A stretch of DNA of 7,468 nt from an uncultured Rhodospirillaceae bacterium (GCA_913041095.1 CAJWIB010000125.1:1-7468); one strand, 5' to 3'; shown: positions 1 through 6,468, counted from the stretch's first letter. Numbers and translations: made by a program. Notes: generated from the sequence alone by a model not told the origin.

Positions 1-74
1 GGCGCGGTGGCGGAGTGGCTACGCAGCGGCCTGCAAAGCCGTGAACACCGGTTCGATTCCGGTCCGCGCCTCCA
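1..74 (+). tRNA. tRNA-Cys (GCA anticodon)
   Basis: A full cloverleaf can be folded. The 7-bp acceptor stem GGCGCGG pairs with CCGCGCC (64-70). The anticodon stem encloses the loop CTGCAAA (31-37) with anticodon GCA at 33-35, and the T arm holds GGTTCGATTCC. The discriminator base is T71, as usual for cysteine tRNAs, and the terminal CCA is encoded (72-74). The gene begins at the first base of the window, so its promoter is not visible. Only 7 bases separate it from the next tRNA, so the two are probably processed from one transcript. Confidence 0.97.
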
Positions 75-81
75 AACCTGA

Positions 82-156
82 TCGGGAGTAGCTCAGTGGT
101 AGAGCAGGTGGCTGTTAACCACCTTGTCGGGGGTTCGAATCCCTCCTCCCGAGCCA
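82..156 (+). tRNA. tRNA-Asn (GTT anticodon)
   Basis: The acceptor stem TCGGGAG (82-88) pairs with CTCCCGA (146-152). The D arm reads GCTCAGTGGTAGAGC. The anticodon loop CTGTTAA (112-118) carries GTT at 114-116, and the T arm has GGTTCGAATCC. The discriminator is G153 and the encoded CCA is 154-156. The gene lies 7 bases after tRNA-Cys and 17 bases before the cupin start codon, so tRNA transcription may read into the cupin gene. I found no second copy of the tRNA 3' end elsewhere in the window that would mark an integrated element. Confidence 0.97.
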
Positions 157-173
157 ATATTTAAGGGTTACTG

Positions 174-548
174 ATGGCACTATCGGAAAACGTCGAACTT
201 CATGAAATGGCTGATCTCATCGAGTTTTCCGAGGAAGCCCGGATTCGCAAGAAACTCGTTCAATCCAAAGGTGCGGTATGCGAATTCGTCTGTTATTTGC
301 CAGGGCAACATACAGTGCTACATCAGCATCCCATGCAAGACGAAATTTTCTATATTGTCGAGGGTAGCGGGACAATAATCTTCGATGACCGCGACAATAT
401 TCCAGTTAAGCAAAGCAGTGTTGTTTTCGTTCCAGCCGGCGTTCCCCACGGCATTGCCACCAACGATACCAACCGTTTGGTCGTCATGTTCACCAAGGGG
501 CCGGGCGTGACCGGTAAGGCGGCCAAGGGCTTTATGCTCGGCGAATAA
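174..548 (+). CDS. Single-domain cupin protein
   Basis: A 124-residue protein made almost entirely of one cupin beta-barrel. Cupin motif 1 is clear: G44, then H50-x-H52, E57 and G64, giving the usual two-His-one-Glu metal site. Motif 2 follows as P87-x-G89-x2-H92 with N97 nearby, supplying the third histidine ligand. Such small cupins bind Fe, Mn, Zn or Ni and act as dioxygenases, isomerases, decarboxylases or ligand sensors; the substrate cannot be read from the sequence. No signal peptide is seen, so it is probably cytoplasmic. The start has a Shine-Dalgarno-like AAGGG at 163-167. It sits directly after two tRNA genes with no obvious promoter of its own. Fold assignment is secure; function is unknown. 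Confidence 0.9.
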   Translation: MALSENVELHEMADLIEFSEEARIRKKLVQSKGAVCEFVCYLPGQHTVLHQHPMQDEIFYIVEGSGTIIFDDRDNIPVKQSSVVFVPAGVPHGIATNDTNRLVVMFTKGPGVTGKAAKGFMLGE

Positions 549-550
549 TC

Positions 551-583
551 CCTCAGCGATTTCTGCCGGCTTTGCCGGTGAGG
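551..583 (+). terminator. Weak hairpin after the cupin gene, possible terminator
   Basis: Just after the cupin stop, CCGGC (566-570) and GCCGG (574-578) form a tight stem with a TTT loop. CCTCA (551-555) and TGAGG (579-583) can add an outer stem with a one-sided bulge. No real T tract follows (only TCGATTT), so this is a weak candidate. Confidence 0.3.
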
Positions 584-618
584 TCGATTTCAAAGCTCAT
601 TGCATTCCTTTACGTTGG

Positions 619-647
619 TTGATCAGGCCGCGGATCAAACAAATAAT
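619..647 (+). promoter_or_regulatory. Possible promoter with inverted repeat upstream of the hydrolase
   Basis: TTGATC (619-624) and AATAAT (642-647) are 17 bases apart and match the sigma-70 -35 and -10 boxes at 4/6 and 5/6 positions. The -35-like TTGATC is also the left arm of an inverted repeat whose right arm is GATCAA (633-638), with an 8-base spacer, so a repressor could sit on the promoter. Transcription would start about 100 bases before the hydrolase start. This is inferred from sequence alone. Confidence 0.3.
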
Positions 648-745
648 GAAATATTCTATCGCAATTAATACTGATTGGGCTAAGATTTACCAATACGTTA
701 AATTTGGTGACCGGTGGCGTGAAATCAAATCCAAATGTCCAATAT

Positions 746-751
746 GGGGGA
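746..751 (+). promoter_or_regulatory. Ribosome binding site deciding the hydrolase start
   Basis: GGGGGA lies 7 bases before ATG 759. The upstream in-frame ATGs at 735 and 744 lack a comparable site, and the one at 744 itself overlaps the G run. This favours 759 as the start. Confidence 0.5.
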
Positions 752-758
752 AAATCAA

Positions 759-1679
759 ATGAGACAGGAAATAGAGTTCAACAGCAGAGGCGTGACCTGC
801 CGAGGAGATCTGTACTTGCCCGACGGTGACGGGCCGCATCCGCTCGTCGTCATGGCCGGCGGATGGTGTTACGTGAAAGAGATCGTCATGCCCCATTACG
901 CCAAATTCTTCGAGGACAAGGAAATCGGCACCTTGTTGTTCGATTACCGCTATTTGGGAGCGAGCGACGGCGAACCGCGCCAGCACATCGACCCGTGGCA
1001 GCAGATCGAGGACTACCGCAATGCCCTGAGTTTCGCCGCCACACTCGACAGCGTTGATCCCACCCGCACCGGCATCTGGGGAATATCGTACAGCGGTGGC
1101 CACGTGCTGATCACCGCCGGCATCGATCCACGGGTGAAATTCGCCATTTCAACCATTCCGGTGGTCTTCGGTTTTCCAACCATGCGCCGATGCCATGGCG
1201 AACGCCGGTTTACCGATATGATGAAACTGGTGGCCGATGACCGCGAACGCCGCTATCGCGGCGAGCCGGGTGGCGCCATGGCGTTTTCGGCGCTCGATCC
1301 GAACAGCGAAGACAGCGTTTGGCCGTTCCCGACCATTCACGAGGTATTCAACACCATCAAACAGTCCGAGGCGCCACGCCACGAACATTGGAATACCATC
1401 GAATCCCTCGAATTGTTGATCAACTACGACGTCGAACCCTATTGCCGTCGGATCATCGATACGCCAGTATTGATGACCGTCGCCGAGGGCGATAACATCA
1501 CCTCCCACGATCTCGAAGTCGAGGCCTTCAACAGCATCACCAACCCGAACAAGACCCTCGAAGTTATCGAGGGCGTCAACCACATGAGCCTTTATTCCAA
1601 CCGGGATCACCTGGCGATGGTCGGATCGATACAGTCCGCGTGGCTCGAAGGGATCGTGGTCGGAGCCGCGACCGAGTAG
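759..1679 (+). CDS. Alpha/beta hydrolase (esterase/peptidase S15-like)
   Basis: A 306-residue cytoplasmic alpha/beta hydrolase of usual length for the family. Numbering is from ATG 759; an in-frame start at 735 would add 8 residues. The family layout is plain: an oxyanion-region AGGW...VKE at about 33-41, the LLFDYRYLGAS strand-turn at about 59-69, the nucleophile elbow WGISYSGGH with Ser110 as the likely nucleophile, the acid Asp245 in AEGDN and the catalytic His275 in GVNHM. The mid-section at about 140-215 is the variable cap. Relatives are annotated as esterases, dienelactone-hydrolase-like enzymes or C-C/ester hydrolases; the substrate is unknown. Codon third positions are markedly richer in G/C than in the downstream genes, so this gene may have a different history. 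It lies 210 bases after the cupin and may have its own promoter. Confidence 0.9.
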   Translation: MRQEIEFNSRGVTCRGDLYLPDGDGPHPLVVMAGGWCYVKEIVMPHYAKFFEDKEIGTLLFDYRYLGASDGEPRQHIDPWQQIEDYRNALSFAATLDSVDPTRTGIWGISYSGGHVLITAGIDPRVKFAISTIPVVFGFPTMRRCHGERRFTDMMKLVADDRERRYRGEPGGAMAFSALDPNSEDSVWPFPTIHEVFNTIKQSEAPRHEHWNTIESLELLINYDVEPYCRRIIDTPVLMTVAEGDNITSHDLEVEAFNSITNPNKTLEVIEGVNHMSLYSNRDHLAMVGSIQSAWLEGIVVGAATE

Positions 1680-1773
1680 GTAAAACCTGGCATTAATCGA
1701 TTATTTTTAGCTTGATGCATTGAATATTTCACATACGATTCGGCTGTATGTCAAAAACAGCCACAACCAAAAC

Positions 1774-1821
1774 TACTTTGGAGATATGTCTAACATCAAC
1801 GCCCTTGTGACATATTGTTTA
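1774..1821 (+). repeat. Dispersed 48-bp repeat, copy A
   Basis: This stretch matches 4246-4294 in the same orientation, with about 42 of 49 aligned positions identical: six mismatches and one single-base gap. The cores GTCTAACA, CAACGCCCTTG and ACATATTG are shared exactly. Copy A lies in the spacer upstream of the EthD-like gene and ends about 40 bases before its start. It has no coding capacity I can recognise. It could be a small dispersed repeat or a duplicated promoter region. Confidence 0.75.
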
Positions 1822-1847
1822 ATAAATAGTGTTTTTTCGTAAATATT

Positions 1848-1853
1848 GAGGCG
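1848..1853 (+). promoter_or_regulatory. Ribosome binding site deciding a GTG start
   Basis: GAGGCG sits 7 bases before GTG 1861. The in-frame TTG at 1846 overlaps this site and has only AT-rich sequence upstream. GTG 1861 is therefore the better start. Confidence 0.55.
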
Positions 1854-1860
1854 ATATATT

Positions 1861-2613
1861 GTGGATCAAAGTATTAGAATCTGCTGGTATGACTTACCTG
1901 AAAGTAGACGAGATGAGTATTTATCTTGGCTCCATGAAATCTACTTACCGAAAATTCAAAGCCGAGCTGGGGTCATTTGGGTCGCGCATTACGAAATTAT
2001 CAAAACGGATGCAATGATCCAGAAACTTTCTGACTTTATAGGTCGCCCAGATCCAAGTGAGTCCATTCCGACCGGATCTCAATTTGCCATGATGATAGCA
2101 GCTGGATCACCCCATTATTTCTTCAAACCAAATTTCGATGATATCAAATGCTCGGACGCTACGGAGAAGGAAATGATGTCCTTGCCCCAAAACCTCCGCG
2201 CGGTCGTAACAGCCGAACAGGCGCGGGTAAATGGCCCGGAATTTGGGTCACGTACAACGTGTTCCACACCTGCTCCATTTATTCAACTCGGGCATTTTTG
2301 CGTACGTTCGGTCGAAGAAGAATTTGATTTGGTATCTTGGTATGCCGACTATCGCTTTCCGGCTATCGCTCGAATGACCGGAGCCATCAGGGCGAGAAAG
2401 ATGCTCACGGTTGCTGGTTGGGCAAAGCACGTGGTGATATACGAATTTACCTCCAGAGAAAGTCATGAAGAGCATTTCATGGGACACGAATCGCTGGCCT
2501 TCACCGATGGAGAATGGACCAACCGTGTTGTCCTTTATACCCAGCATGCGCCGGGTAGCCCCAGCATCGGTCAGCGAATTTGGCCGAAAGTAGATGCAAG
2601 TGAAGGAAATTAA
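1861..2613 (+). CDS. Tandem dimeric alpha-beta-barrel (EthD-like) protein
   Basis: A 250-residue protein from GTG 1861. It appears to contain two ferredoxin-like alpha-beta-barrel halves. The first, about residues 4-90, starts with a strand (IRICWYDL), a long helix through LSWLHEIYLPKI, and a strand VIWVAHYEII. The second, about 143-230, repeats the plan: GHFCVRS, the helix VSWYADYRFPAIARM, then ARKMLTV and HVVIYEFTS. The W-Y-x-x-x-x-x-P-A segment of the second half resembles the EthD/heme-degrading type dimeric alpha-beta-barrel superfamily. A linker of about 50 residues separates the halves. No signal peptide or membrane segment is seen. Proteins of this kind often accompany aromatic or polyketide catabolic enzymes, but the reaction is unknown. 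It follows repeat copy A and precedes the oxidoreductase by 72 bases on the same strand, possibly co-transcribed. The fold is inferred from pattern, so confidence in function is low. Confidence 0.75.
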   Translation: MDQSIRICWYDLPESRRDEYLSWLHEIYLPKIQSRAGVIWVAHYEIIKTDAMIQKLSDFIGRPDPSESIPTGSQFAMMIAAGSPHYFFKPNFDDIKCSDATEKEMMSLPQNLRAVVTAEQARVNGPEFGSRTTCSTPAPFIQLGHFCVRSVEEEFDLVSWYADYRFPAIARMTGAIRARKMLTVAGWAKHVVIYEFTSRESHEEHFMGHESLAFTDGEWTNRVVLYTQHAPGSPSIGQRIWPKVDASEGN

Positions 2614-2685
2614 TTTCGATCGCCGACAATAGATTCCAGTTATGTAAGTGAGTGAACATTGTTTAATAATTTATAGAGACGTCAC

Positions 2686-3816
2686 ATGAGAAAGCCACTA
2701 GATGAAATCGGATTGGCTATTATCGGCTGCGGCGTTATTGCGCGATTTAGATCACAAATTGCACGGGACTTTCCCGGGGTGAAATGGCTAGGTCTCTGTG
2801 ATATTCGTGAAGAATTTGGCCGCACGCTCGCTAACGATATCAACGCAGATTTTTTTACGACCAATATGGAAGAATTGGTAAATCGCCCTGAAGTCAACGC
2901 CGTTATGATCATCACCGATGAAAATCGGCATTTTGATCCCGTTGCTGCAGCGATTGAGGCTGGAGTAAAATATTTACTAATTGAAAAGCCTTTAGCCACA
3001 GAATCCTTAGAATCGGCAAAAATACTTAAAATGATTCAGGATAATAATGTCGATGCGAGTATTGGCTATACAGTTCGGTTCAATCGCCGTTATTTAACTG
3101 TAAAAGAACGTCTCCAAAATGGACAGATTGGCGACGTTCATTCAGTGGTCACTCGCGCCTTCATGAATAGGATGGTACCGATGGCCACCATCCGAAAAAC
3201 AAATCAACGGCATAATCTGACGCCAATGGTAGTTTCCGGAACCCACAGTCTAGATATGTCCTTGTGGTTTTTGGAAGGTAAAAAACCCATTTCCGTCTAT
3301 GCGCAGTCAGTTGATAAAACACTTTCAGATTGGGGCACGAAGGATTCTACTTTCGGCGTCTTCACCATGGATGATGGCACAATTTTTAGCATGAGCATCA
3401 GCTGGGCATTACCCGAGGTTTGGCCAGGTTCTGTTTACGGTCTAGAAATTGGCATCGTTGGAAGTGAGGGGGTCATTGATATTGAGGATACTCATCGAGA
3501 CTTAATTATGGCGACGAATAATCCAATTGGTCACGGTTATAATCCAGACGGCTATGACCCTGACGTTAACCGCTACGTAGATTTTCTTGAAAGCTACCCA
3601 CCAGGTAGTTACTTAGATGGCCAGCTTTGGGGCGCTAACCGCGACGAGACTTTATCTTGGTTCACGCGCGTCACACGTGGCGGGAAGTCTCCTCACGCAA
3701 CGGCCGAAGAAGGACATCGAAACTTACTTTTAACGATGGCCATGGACCTGTCCGCCCGCACTGGTGAAGTGGTTCATTTGCCCAACGACCTGAATGACCT
3801 TATTCCCGATTTTTAG
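2686..3816 (+). CDS. Gfo/Idh/MocA-family NAD(P)-dependent oxidoreductase
   Basis: A 376-residue protein of usual family length. The N-terminal Rossmann fold carries the dinucleotide motif G14-C-G16-V-I-A19, and Asp39 at the end of strand 2 (GLCDIR) suggests NAD(H) preference. The family signature E100-K101-P102 follows, with K101 the expected catalytic lysine. The C-terminal alpha/beta domain starts near residue 125 and contains GTHSLD (185-190), whose H187 and D190 occupy the usual substrate-binding/proton-relay place. Members oxidise or reduce sugars, inositols, amino-sugars or small carbonyl compounds; the substrate here cannot be named. It lies 72 bases after the EthD-like gene and is convergent with the nuclease pseudogene. 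The ribosome binding site is weak (AGAGAC region at about 2675-2680). The gene is relatively A+T-rich. Confidence 0.92.
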   Translation: MRKPLDEIGLAIIGCGVIARFRSQIARDFPGVKWLGLCDIREEFGRTLANDINADFFTTNMEELVNRPEVNAVMIITDENRHFDPVAAAIEAGVKYLLIEKPLATESLESAKILKMIQDNNVDASIGYTVRFNRRYLTVKERLQNGQIGDVHSVVTRAFMNRMVPMATIRKTNQRHNLTPMVVSGTHSLDMSLWFLEGKKPISVYAQSVDKTLSDWGTKDSTFGVFTMDDGTIFSMSISWALPEVWPGSVYGLEIGIVGSEGVIDIEDTHRDLIMATNNPIGHGYNPDGYDPDVNRYVDFLESYPPGSYLDGQLWGANRDETLSWFTRVTRGGKSPHATAEEGHRNLLLTMAMDLSARTGEVVHLPNDLNDLIPDF

Positions 3817-3897
3817 CAAATCCAAACCGCCACTGGTAGATTTCTCTTTCCTCGTTAACTGACGAGATGACGAAATATTATAATTCATTCTAAATTA

Positions 3898-4216
3898 TTA
3901 AGGATTGAACGGCCCAGCCATGCACACTGCGACTACACGTCCGGTTCGATCCGTGTCACGCTTTGAGCAAGTCACCCAATGTTTGCGCCGACAATATTCG
4001 CCAGAGCATTCGTGGCCTCCCAGCCGCAACGCCATTCTTTATCATTAATGGTGCAGGTTTGTTTTGCCTCTGGTGCATCGATGTTGTGAAATCTAATGCG
4101 GGTGCTTCCTATACGGATGTTATCGCCGTCAGTGATCTTGGGTAAGGCAACGGGGTTAAAGCGAGGACCAGCACTCCTACGATAATTAGCCACGGTCCCA
4201 GGTGGATCGTTCTCAT
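3898..4216 (-). pseudogene. Decayed SNase-like (thermonuclease family) secreted nuclease
   Basis: Read on the minus strand, a good ribosome binding site GGAG (4223-4226) precedes ATG 4216. This opens a signal-peptide-like start (MRTIHLGPW, then hydrophobic LIIVGVLVLAL). The next frame, open from about 4193 to a stop at 3972, holds the nuclease core: DGDNIRIG, then RIRFHNIDAPE with the Arg, Asp and Glu of the SNase active-site region, and Cys-containing QTC and RCG. It stops after GANIG. One frame over, from 3975 to a stop at 3898, the expected continuation appears: VTC, then DRTGRVVAVCMAG, which matches the DRYGRxVAxC motif and keeps the second catalytic Arg. Both joins need one missing base. 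The family's remaining C-terminal part, including the usual W-A-rich segment, is absent. I infer a pseudogene with two frameshifts and a truncated end. Sequencing error could explain the shifts but not the missing end. Confidence 0.8.
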
Positions 4217-4245
4217 TAATTTCTCCAGATGTCTAATATATTGTG

Positions 4246-4294
4246 TACTTTGTGGATATTGTCTAACACCAACGCCCTTGGAACATATTGGTTA
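4246..4294 (+). repeat. Dispersed 48-bp repeat, copy B
   Basis: This is the partner of 1774-1821 in direct orientation, one base longer because of an extra T at about 4260. It lies just upstream, on the minus strand, of the nuclease pseudogene start. In its own orientation it points into about 150 bases without a gene and then the tail of the CoA ligase. It has no downstream gene comparable to the one next to copy A, so it may be an orphan copy. Confidence 0.75.
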
Positions 4295-4413
4295 CGTTGC
4301 GAAATTAACAATTCGCCATTACCCTATTATTATGGATATTGTGATTTACGGATTGATATCAAGATACTGAAAGGAAATATTACAAACTTTAACATTCGGT
4401 AATACTCCAACGA

Positions 4414-4440
4414 CTTGCCAGCAAGACGGGTGACTTGCTG
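4414..4440 (-). terminator. Hairpin(s) after the CoA ligase, possible terminator
   Basis: CAGCAAG (4419-4425) and CTTGCTG (4434-4440) form a perfect 7-bp stem with an 8-base loop, five bases beyond the ligase stop codon. An extra CTTGC (4414-4418) can pair with GCAAG (4421-4425) instead, giving two mutually exclusive hairpins. There is no T run on the minus strand, so this is either a poor intrinsic terminator or a stability element. Confidence 0.35.
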
Positions 4441-4444
4441 ACAG

Positions 4445-6343
4445 CTACGAAATAACAACTACCGCCGGATTATTCTGATTGTTGTCATAAAGTTGCTCGA
4501 CCAGGGACTGGCGAGCGGTGAGAGTCGCCATCTGATTAAGATAACCCTTATCGGTAATTTCATTATTCTGAACTGATGGGAGTTCGGTCATAATCATCAG
4601 GCGGGCAATCCGGCGACTACTGCCTTTTTGCTCATAATTATAGGCCACAAATTTTTCCTTGAGGTGGGCTCTGAGATCAGAGTTCTCCGCCAATTCGGCC
4701 AAAGTAACATTGGGTGATAGATCGAAAGCTTTAACGCATTCTGCTTGATTAAGAAAAAGCAGCAGGCCGATCTCAACACGCATATCACCAGTCACAGCAG
4801 CATCTTGACCAAGTGGAGAAATTGCACTGATGGCGCCGATCCGCACTTCTCCCGTTTGCACCCAAGTGCCTGAGGTTAGTTTGAAATTTTCGCTAATGCG
4901 GCCGTCAAACTGCAAGCCTTCTTCAGGCTTATCAGAATCAACAAACTTGACCGCATCGCCCATACAATAAAAACCTTCGTCATCAAAGGCGGTCTTTGTT
5001 GCCTGCTCATTGCCTAAATATCCGCTAGTCACATTTGGTCCGCTGACGCACATTTCCATCTTGCCGGCATTCGGTACCAGCTTAATGTCGACACCCGGCA
5101 TCGGCAGTCCGAGATTTCCCGACACCTCGGAAGGCCAATGACACATAATGCAGGCCGGTGCGGTTTCAGTCGCACCTAGCGACGAGATAAATGGAATACG
5201 CTTACCGACAGCTTTAGCGCTGACTGCATCCAACCGCTGCTGCACCGGTGCCAGCATCGGCGCTGCCGCATAGAGCATAAAATCCATCCTGCCAAACAGG
5301 TGTCGGGCAAACTCGTCATTTTCTTCGAGATAGGGGACGAGGCGTTCATAGACGAGCGGCACGTTCTGCATATAGGTAGGCTGAATATCTTTGAGATTGT
5401 TAATGGTAGTTTCAAATTTGCCCGGTTTGGGTTGCCCGTTGTCGAGGTAGTAAGTGCCGCCGCACCGCAGGATAACATTAAAGTTTAAATTGCCGGCAGC
5501 GACATGATTCCAAGGCAGCCAGTCAACGATGATTGGCGGATGGTCTTCTAAAACTGGCAGGAGCTGACACACTGCCGTTGCGTTGGAAGACAACATACGC
5601 TGTGTGGTGATAACGGCTTTCGGCATACCGGTGGAGCCTGAGGTGAACAGATATTTGGCAATCGAGTCACCGGTTACGGCGTTATATGCTTGGGTGAATT
5701 CAGAACCCGGGGTTACTTTGGTGAGATCGGCAAACGGTATAAAACCTGGTGCACCGTCACAGGAAACAAACTGCACATTTGGCTCCATCACAGCCTCTAG
5801 CGCATTCTTGAAAGGATCGGCTTCGGGCACATAGACCAATGCCGGGTCAATCAGATCAATAATGTATTTAAGCTTACTGAAATCCTTACTCATCACGGAG
5901 TAGCTGGGTGAGATAGGGGCGAAAGGCACGCCGATCTGCATTGCTCCGAGGGAAAGCAGCGCCATTTGGATTGAATTGCCGCCGAGGGTGACGACGGGCG
6001 GGCTGGTTTTATTTTTGGCTGAACAAATTCCCAAATTGATCAGCGCTTGCGAGATACTATCGGCGGCACTCGTGGCTTCGCCATAAGTAATTGACCGCCA
6101 CGCTCCAGCCGGGTCGCGCTCGACCAAAAATTTGCGGTCGGGATCAGTGCGGGCCCACCGTCTAAGGTAGTCCGAAAGCTGCTGAGGGTAGGTGCCGAGC
6201 GGAATTTTGGTCTGAAGAATTATTGATCCATCTGCACGATGGTTGATAGTCAAATCGCGCTTGGCGAAATGTACCTTGGCGAAATGTACCTTGGCGAATG
6301 GTATCTGGTCCATGGTTGCTGGGTTCACAGTGTTCTCACTCAT
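4445..6343 (-). CDS. Feruloyl-CoA synthase-type AMP-forming acyl-CoA ligase
   Basis: A 632-residue ANL-superfamily enzyme that activates a carboxylic acid to its CoA thioester through an acyl-AMP. The P-loop TSGSTGMPK is at 234-242, the A5 motif GATETAP at 390-396, the A7-type YCMGD at 459-463, the GRISENFKL hinge region at 481-489 and a C-terminal ITDKGY with likely catalytic Lys599. The N-terminal segment (RADGSIIL, then PLGTYPQQLSDYL), the PWNH site at 277-280 and the NEITDKGYLNQ tail match the feruloyl-CoA synthase subgroup better than general long-chain ligases. The substrate may be a hydroxycinnamate or another aryl acid; this is inference, as no hydratase/aldolase partner is present. 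Residues about 16-28 contain a repeated FAKVH from a 15-bp DNA duplication. The preferred start, ATG 6343, has only a weak GAAAG upstream; M11 is an alternative. It appears monocistronic. Confidence 0.88.
   Translation of the reverse strand: MSENTVNPATMDQIPFAKVHFAKVHFAKRDLTINHRADGSIILQTKIPLGTYPQQLSDYLRRWARTDPDRKFLVERDPAGAWRSITYGEATSAADSISQALINLGICSAKNKTSPPVVTLGGNSIQMALLSLGAMQIGVPFAPISPSYSVMSKDFSKLKYIIDLIDPALVYVPEADPFKNALEAVMEPNVQFVSCDGAPGFIPFADLTKVTPGSEFTQAYNAVTGDSIAKYLFTSGSTGMPKAVITTQRMLSSNATAVCQLLPVLEDHPPIIVDWLPWNHVAAGNLNFNVILRCGGTYYLDNGQPKPGKFETTINNLKDIQPTYMQNVPLVYERLVPYLEENDEFARHLFGRMDFMLYAAAPMLAPVQQRLDAVSAKAVGKRIPFISSLGATETAPACIMCHWPSEVSGNLGLPMPGVDIKLVPNAGKMEMCVSGPNVTSGYLGNEQATKTAFDDEGFYCMGDAVKFVDSDKPEEGLQFDGRISENFKLTSGTWVQTGEVRIGAISAISPLGQDAAVTGDMRVEIGLLLFLNQAECVKAFDLSPNVTLAELAENSDLRAHLKEKFVAYNYEQKGSSRRIARLMIMTELPSVQNNEITDKGYLNQMATLTARQSLVEQLYDNNQNNPAVVVIS
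6260..6298. repeat. 15-bp tandem repeat inside the CoA ligase gene (2.6 copies)
   Basis: The plus-strand unit CTTGGCGAAATGTAC occurs at 6260-6274 and 6275-6289 without mismatch, followed by a partial CTTGGCGAA (6290-6298). It is in frame with the ligase and encodes repeated VHFAK near the N-terminus. Replication slippage is the simplest origin, and copy number may vary between strains. Confidence 0.9.
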
Positions 6344-6444
6344 CTAAACTTTCGTATGATATCAATATCTGAAAGTCCGTGACACCAAATTGACCGACAT
6401 CAATGAACTTGTCCGGATAATGGACTTTTTCTCAAATTTCAGAA

Positions 6445-6468
6445 GGTTTGTTGTCAAGAAGACAAACC
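6445..6468. promoter_or_regulatory. 24-bp palindrome overlapping a -35 box, candidate operator
   Basis: GGTTTGT (6445-6451) and ACAAACC (6462-6468) are perfect inverted arms. The inner bases also pair except at two positions per arm, giving 11-bp arms around a 2-bp centre. On the minus strand the centre contains TTGACA (6457-6452), a perfect sigma-70 -35 box facing the CoA ligase about 110 bases away. The matching -10 at 17 bases is poor (TGAGAA). A repressor of TetR or MarR type would fit; no regulator gene is in the window. Confidence 0.5.

Noticed and set aside
318..593. Minus-strand 91-residue ORF across the cupin gene
   Set aside because: The plus-strand frame encodes an unmistakable cupin with both motifs; the antisense translation shows no domain.
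1393..1405. TCGAATCCCTC shared with the tRNA-Asn T arm
   Set aside because: It is an 11-base match inside the hydrolase reading frame, with no extension into the tRNA 3' end.
687..1610. Two long minus-strand ORFs opposite the alpha/beta hydrolase
   Set aside because: Long antisense frames are expected opposite a GC-rich gene. The plus frame has the full catalytic triad.
1742..1762. GGCTGT/ACAGCC hairpin after the hydrolase
   Set aside because: It has a 6-bp stem with a 9-base loop and no T tract, and lies over 60 bases past the stop; not distinguishable from chance.
3851..3866. CTCGT/ACGAG hairpin between the convergent oxidoreductase and pseudogene
   Set aside because: The stem is only 5 bp, with no T run on either strand; too weak to call a terminator.
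3938..3951. CCGGTTCGAT resembling the T arm of tRNA-Cys, as a possible attachment site
   Set aside because: The match is only about 10 bases and encodes part of the nuclease DRTGR motif, so it is coincidental.
3963..4145. Plus-strand 60-residue ORF opposite the nuclease remnant
   Set aside because: It shows no domain, and the opposite strand carries clear SNase motifs.
3966..4439. 12-base inverted repeat AGCAAGTCACCC (3966-3977) versus GGGTGACTTGCT (4428-4439) flanking the pseudogene region
   Set aside because: One copy is in the former coding sequence. About one such 12-mer pair is expected by chance in a window this size, and there are no transposon features.
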